This document shows, piece after piece, positions 9,933-18,592 of a stretch of DNA of 18,592 nt. Numbering within the stretch: the stretch's first letter is position 1; every line of letters starts with the position of its first letter. This DNA comes from Physocladia obscura (lineage: Eukaryota > Chytridiomycota > Chytridiomycetes > Chytridiales > Chytriomycetaceae): contig JADGJH010000439.1 of assembly GCA_027596945.1 (NCBI GenBank), forward strand, positions 1 to 18,592. Reading direction: 5' to 3'. Position numbers and translations under genes: made by a program. The notes beneath the pieces are model-generated. The model did not search any database. It was given only the letters and a program-made list of their open reading frames with translations, and was not told where the DNA came from.

Positions 9933-10265
9933 CTGCATCGTGTGGAGTTCAGTTAGTTATATTGTGTTCATACATTCGCGTGTTAATGAGTACGTGCGTG
10001 CGTGCGTGCGTGCGTGGTTTTTGTGTGTATATGTACGTCAGTGAATAAATACATGATAGAGTGTTGTTAGATTTTGGCCAACATATGTCGAATCAAGTCT
10101 TTGGCTGTGTTAGAGAGATATATTGGGATACATACGATTGATCGAGGCTGCTGAAATCCAATTTGATGCGACGACCCATCCTTCTTTTTAAATAAAAAAA
10201 AAATTCGAACACAAATGACTTTGCAATAATGCAAAAAAAAAAATTGCGATTTAATTTTATTGTTC
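9933..10265. other. Intergenic stretch between SMC3 3' end and EMC4 5' end
   Basis: This 333-bp region should hold the SMC3 3' UTR, the EMC4 promoter and the missing EMC4 first exon. A minus-strand AATAAA at 10261-10256 lies five bases after the SMC3 stop. A segment at about 9974-9933 (minus strand GTATGA, CTAAC, then GCAG) looks like a short intron, but its phase does not join any ATG that I can find. Apart from the (CGTG)6 repeat I see no other feature. Confidence 0.5.
9993..10016. repeat. (CGTG)6 tetranucleotide microsatellite
   Basis: Perfect six-copy CGTG tandem repeat, 24 bp, in the presumed EMC4 promoter or 5' UTR. The purine-pyrimidine alternation (GTGCGTGC) is of a kind that can favour Z-DNA. 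It is a likely length-polymorphic marker. Confidence 0.95.
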
Positions 10266-15459
<5,194 letters not shown>

Positions 15460-15542
15460 TCTGTCAAACTTCGGACTTTTCTGCGAAAACAAAAACAAAA
15501 ACAAAGAAACGCTGACACATAAAAAAACACGGCAATTTCATT
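15460..15542. other. 83-bp space between the paraoxonase-like stop and the SMC3 start
   Basis: It must hold both the 3' UTR of the upstream gene and the SMC3 leader or promoter. It is AT-rich and includes the AAAAAC repeat. The spacing is too short for separate regulatory regions, so the SMC3 promoter or the transcript ends probably overlap coding sequence. Confidence 0.5.
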
Positions 15543-16967
15543 TTAAAAAGACCAATCGCATACAACAGCTGCTCCACCCTTTGAAGAAGGAAATAAAGAT
15601 CCAAATATTGTCTTCTCATTTCCAGACACATCGACAACAGCAGCTTGGGAAATCATTGAAAATATTTGATCTTTACCGACAAAAACCAGATCTTTTTTGA
15701 ATTTGTGTCCGTAAAAAATTGCTTCGCCAGTGTTGTTTGTTATTTTAGCAACAAGTGTGGTGGCGGTGTCAGTTCCAGTGTGGTCAGACATTGCGAGGAA
15801 TGCATGTAATCCGTTTGCAAAACCAGCTACATATATAGCGCCAGTTTTTCGGTTGACAGAAAGGTTGTCGACATAAAAATCAAGCTGCACCTTTTCAACG
15901 AATTTCAATCTTCCAAAGTTGGAATGTTGCTGCTCTGTGGTATCGTTTTCATTTTCATCATTCTGAATTTCGATTTGGTCGGCTTCATTAGGCGAAACTA
16001 AAAAATTTCTGTTTGTTGTTTCGTCATGAATGCGTCGAAAAATATGAATCGCTCCGGTATTTGTCGTTGAAACATAAATATATCTTCCGTCCGGCGATAT
16101 TGCTATTCCATTTGGAAAGTTTAAATCTTTGTTGGCAACAATATGGGCTGTATTGCTTTTTGCATTGTAGTATACAACAGATCCTTGTCCAAGAGGGAAA
16201 ATTTGCTCGGCGGTCCGGGAAAACCTATCCTTGTTTGTTAAGCCGCTTGTTACATAAAATGAACCCAGAGAATCAGCAATTGCAATTGAATTTGGCCAGT
16301 TAAGCAATGCAGGAGAAGAAAACGAACGTAGGAAAGAGAGGGAGGGGGAATTTTTTGAGTGGAAGAAAGTGTCGATACGCGCGCCAGCAGGATGATGATT
16401 TATAATCGAGATGAGAGCGGTGTTGGCGTCTTTAAGAGTAAAATCAATGCCTAGAATTGATACGTTCGCATTCAAGTCAGAGAAAGAAAGTTTGACGAGT
16501 TTTTCAGTCTGTATAATTGCTGTTGTTATTGCTTTTCCCAAATGGTAACAACAGCCAAACCTTCAAGTGCAGAGCATATACTGCGCCATATCCAGAGTAT
16601 TCATACGGCATGCGGAAGAGAGCTGGGTTGTAAGCGCGACGCGAAGCAACAGTTTCGCAGGCAAGATACGCAATGCCAAACGCGTCGTTAACGGCAAACG
16701 ACTCACAAGAAAGACTGCTGCCGAGTGCGTGGATAGTTCGGCACTGCGCGGCGCTCGGCTGCCCGCCAAACACTCGAGCTTCCTCAGCGGCACGTGAAGG
16801 AAATATTCCACTCAATCGAAGTTGCGTTTCTATGGGAACGGCTCTTTGTGCGTTTTTGTTTTATTTACTTTTCCTGCATTCATTCGATGATGTGTTCAAA
16901 TAATAACCTTCACTCACAGCAAAGCCAAAAGTGAAACACCAATAATTGTGAAGATCGAACCAATCAT
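15543..16967 (-). CDS. Paraoxonase/arylesterase-like six-bladed beta-propeller protein, 3 exons
   Basis: Probable calcium-dependent lactonase or arylesterase of the paraoxonase (PON) family; the true substrate is unknown. Exons (minus strand): 16967-16918, 16843-16561, 16508-15543; 1299 nt, 432 aa. The start is the ATG whose first exon codes MIGSIFTIIGVSLLALL, a signal peptide or signal anchor as in PONs. Family features: C51 and C428 near the two ends match the PON disulfide pair; NHHP at 132-135 matches the NHP around PON1 His115; WPNSIA (N168), FPNGIAISPDG (N228) and VDN (D309, N310) match calcium ligands. Differences: the Glu-Asp calcium pair of PON1 (53-54) reads E64-S65, and no clear match to His134 is seen. 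An acidic Asn/Gln-rich loop (about 270-292) is inserted between blades. The first acceptor (AAAG, 16844) is not preceded by a good pyrimidine tract, so the exon 1 join is the weakest part. Confidence 0.8.
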
Positions 16968-17195
16968 TTTTGCAGAAATTGATTCCAACCAATTTCAAAA
17001 GTTTTGAACAAAAAAAAAATTTGGGAAGAAATGTTTGCAAATGACTATAATGGACTATGATGGTCTGTTCCAAACTGATGCAGTTACCTTGTAAACCCAG
17101 TGTAGACAAAATGGGTCATATTCAGCACCCTGACCATTGCCTGGCCACTGCTGGAAGGTGAAATCATCTTGAAAATGGCAGATTGCCTGTTTGTC
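16968..17195. other. 5' flank of the paraoxonase-like gene
   Basis: This stretch of more than 200 bp lies between the minus-strand paraoxonase-like start and the decayed transposase on the + strand. It probably contains the gene's promoter. It has an A run at 17009-17018 and two copies of GACTAT (about 17043-17058). I see no convincing terminal inverted repeat or gene. Confidence 0.4.
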
Positions 17196-18263
17196 AATGA
17201 TATGTTAGTCTGTCACACTTGGACAGATTACACAACATTTGCAAAAGTTTGAAATCCATTTATAAAATTGACTGGAAGAAAGCAGATTTTGGAGAGACAG
17301 GTTCTTGTTATATGTAAGTTTTTAAATTATCTGTTGTAAAACAGCACAAAATAGCATATTGTGGCATTGATAGCCATCAAAAAAGATTAGTACATTGACA
17401 AACTGGTTGAAGAAACATTTTCAGTCTCCAGTAAGCAAGACAGTATTCCTACAATGTGGTGTTGCCTGCACCAACTTTGGATTCAATCATAAACAAGTAA
17501 GCCAACTGTAAAAGATTATATAAATTAACAACATCTTTTATTTTTCTAAAACATAGCTATCAGTTGTTGCTTTAGAATGTAATGAAATTGATTACCATGG
17601 CTATCAAATTTTCATTGGTCATTTTGCACCAAATCATCTTGCTTTTGCTGATAAGCCTGCTGTGAACACAAAAACATTGTGTTGACACTGGGGCTATGGA
17701 TGGAATGGTCTGAGAGCAAGAATAAATGCTCCATTTGTGCATAGAGTTTGCCATTCTGTTTCTGTGCCTTGTCATTACAAGGTTTAATATCATTTTCAAT
17801 TAAAGAAGGAAGTATGAATGCCAAAGATTTCTTAGAATGGCTGACAGAGGATTTGGTATGCATGAATTTTACTTATTATATTTTATTATGACTGTAAATA
17901 TTTTTTTTGGCCATATCTTCCAACAATGAATATGTCCCCTCTGCCAGAAAGTGTGTTAGCTTGGGATAATTGTACAATACACAAGGATTTGCAAATTAAA
18001 GAAGCATGTGATGCAGAGGATTAGTCTTTTTACCACCTTATTCACCAGATTTTAATCTTGTAAGTCTGGCACAAGTTTTGTCCATCCCTGATAAAAAAAT
18101 TCAGATTGAGCAATGTTTTACATTTATGAAATCATATTTACAGAGGCATAAAGAAAGATCAATACATGTGGACCAGGGAGATGCCATGTTTGAGGCTTGC
18201 ATGACAATTGATAACAGGGCTGGGCTTGTTTTCAACATGCAAATTACTTGTAAAAATATATAG
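17196..18263 (+). pseudogene. Decayed Tc1/mariner-type (DDE_3) transposase with introns
   Basis: Pieces in shifting + frames follow the order of a DDE_3 transposase. A helix-turn-helix-like piece at 17215-17315 ends in FGETGSCYM (compare FRETGSV). A segment at 17376-17496 reads LTNWLKKHFQSPVSK and GFNHKQ. From 17557 it reads VALECNEID, IFIGHFAPNHLAFADK, then GYGWNGLRARINAPFVHR; from 17775, GLISFSIKEGSMNAKDFLEWL; from 17947, SVLAWDNCTIHKD; from 18021, FLPPYSPDFN; then IEQCFTFMKSYLQRHKE and DAMFEACMTID up to a stop at 18261. Acidic positions survive: D at 17650, D at 17965 and E at 18108; however, the residue after the first D is K rather than the usual E. Two introns fit precisely (17497-17556 and 18060-18104). 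Damage: in-frame TGA at 17683, a frameshift near 17765, another near 18020, and a probable acceptor-less intron after 17855. No terminal repeats were recognised. Confidence 0.82.
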
Positions 18264-18377
18264 GATTTCATATAATTAATAACTCTAAACATGGATATAA
18301 AACTTGTTTCCATAATCACAGAAAAACAAACAGAAAAAATTGGAAAAAAAATCAAAAAAAATTTTTTTTTTTAAAAT
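18264..18377. other. AT-rich stretch after the transposase remnant
   Basis: Long A and T runs (for example about 18345-18372) with no open frame of note. It may contain the 3' end of the transposon, but I see no inverted repeat matching the other side. Confidence 0.4.
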
Positions 18378-18453
18378 TTAGTATTCAAATTCATTCAACA
18401 GAATCTCTTCTTGCATTTTAATGGTGACCCTTGTTGTTGAAGTTCCGGCAACT
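18378..18453 (-). CDS. Possible last exon of an unidentified minus-strand gene
   Basis: A 76-nt segment reads, in phase after one leading base, VAGTSTTRVTIKMQEEILLN and then EFEY before TAA at 18380-18378. On its upstream side (minus strand) it has a good intron end: a TTAAC branch-like site, a short pyrimidine stretch and a CACAG acceptor at 18455-18454. The AT-rich DNA from 18456 to the window edge would be the intron. I do not recognise the family. Chance is a real alternative because the exon is so short. Confidence 0.3.
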
Positions 18454-18499
18454 CTGTGGTGAGAGTTAATGGAATAAAACAAGTAATGCAAAGAGAAAG

Positions 18500-18592
18500 T
18501 AATAAATAAATAAAAATTTTATTATTATTATTTTGATCCAAATTAAATAAATAAAAATAAATAAATAGTTTTTATTATTTTTATTATTTTAT
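18500..18592. repeat. AT-only simple repeat (AAATA/TTATT tracts)
   Basis: Mostly (AAAT)n / AATAAATAAA on one side and TTTATTATT on the other, extending to the window edge. The A-rich and T-rich halves are partly complementary and could form hairpins. It may be the body of the intron proposed for the neighbouring exon, or intergenic filler. Confidence 0.75.

Noticed and set aside
16861..17109. 82-codon minus-strand frame upstream of the paraoxonase-like gene
   Set aside because: It runs through the predicted first intron in another frame and shows no recognisable domain; the signal-anchor exon model explains the region better.
17000..18470. Terminal inverted repeats around the transposase relic
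   Set aside because: I compared the flanks by eye and found only A/T runs that match trivially; no convincing TIR or TA duplication.

Overview
The window is nuclear DNA from an intron-rich fungus. A fungal-type 1,3-beta-glucan synthase (GT48/Fks1) is present. Two conserved housekeeping proteins, Smc3 and Ada2, can be rebuilt end to end by splicing short GT-AG introns, mostly 44 to 142 nt. Intron density is high (24 in SMC3, 11 in FKS1, 7 in ADA2), which argues against Saccharomycotina. The divergent glucan synthase suggests an early-diverging or otherwise unusual lineage, but I cannot place it further.

Layout. FKS1 lies on the + strand (188-6890, 12 exons, predicted 2009 aa). Converging on it from the right is a head-to-tail run of four minus-strand genes: ADA2 (9039-7035, 8 exons, 513 aa), EMC4 (about 9932-9123, at least 4 exons, 5' end unresolved), SMC3 (15459-10266, 25 exons, 1230 aa) and a paraoxonase/arylesterase-like gene (16967-15543, 3 exons, 432 aa). 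Spacing is tight: 144 bp between FKS1 and ADA2, 83 bp between ADA2 and EMC4, and 83 bp between SMC3 and the paraoxonase-like gene. From about 17.2 kb to 18.26 kb there is a decayed Tc1/mariner-type (DDE_3) transposase on the + strand, still carrying recognisable introns but broken by frameshifts and a stop. The right edge is AT-rich and may hold the last exon of another minus-strand gene.

The genes are not one pathway. Fks1 makes the cell-wall glucan at the plasma membrane, Ada2 is a SAGA chromatin adaptor, EMC4 belongs to the ER membrane insertase, Smc3 is a cohesin ATPase, and the paraoxonase-like protein is probably a secretory-pathway lactonase or arylesterase. The neighbourhood looks like ordinary gene-dense fungal chromosome with a dead transposon at one end.

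The most unusual content is in Fks1. Its C-terminus carries about 126 extra residues with three tandem four-cysteine units, its accessory domain has lost the usual WGE motif, and both echinocandin hot-spot segments differ strongly from the yeast sequence. Ada2 has a roughly 50-residue Gly/Ser/Asn-rich insertion inside its ZZ zinc finger. All exon models were made by eye from splice signals, frame continuity and remembered family conservation; no alignment or transcript data were used.
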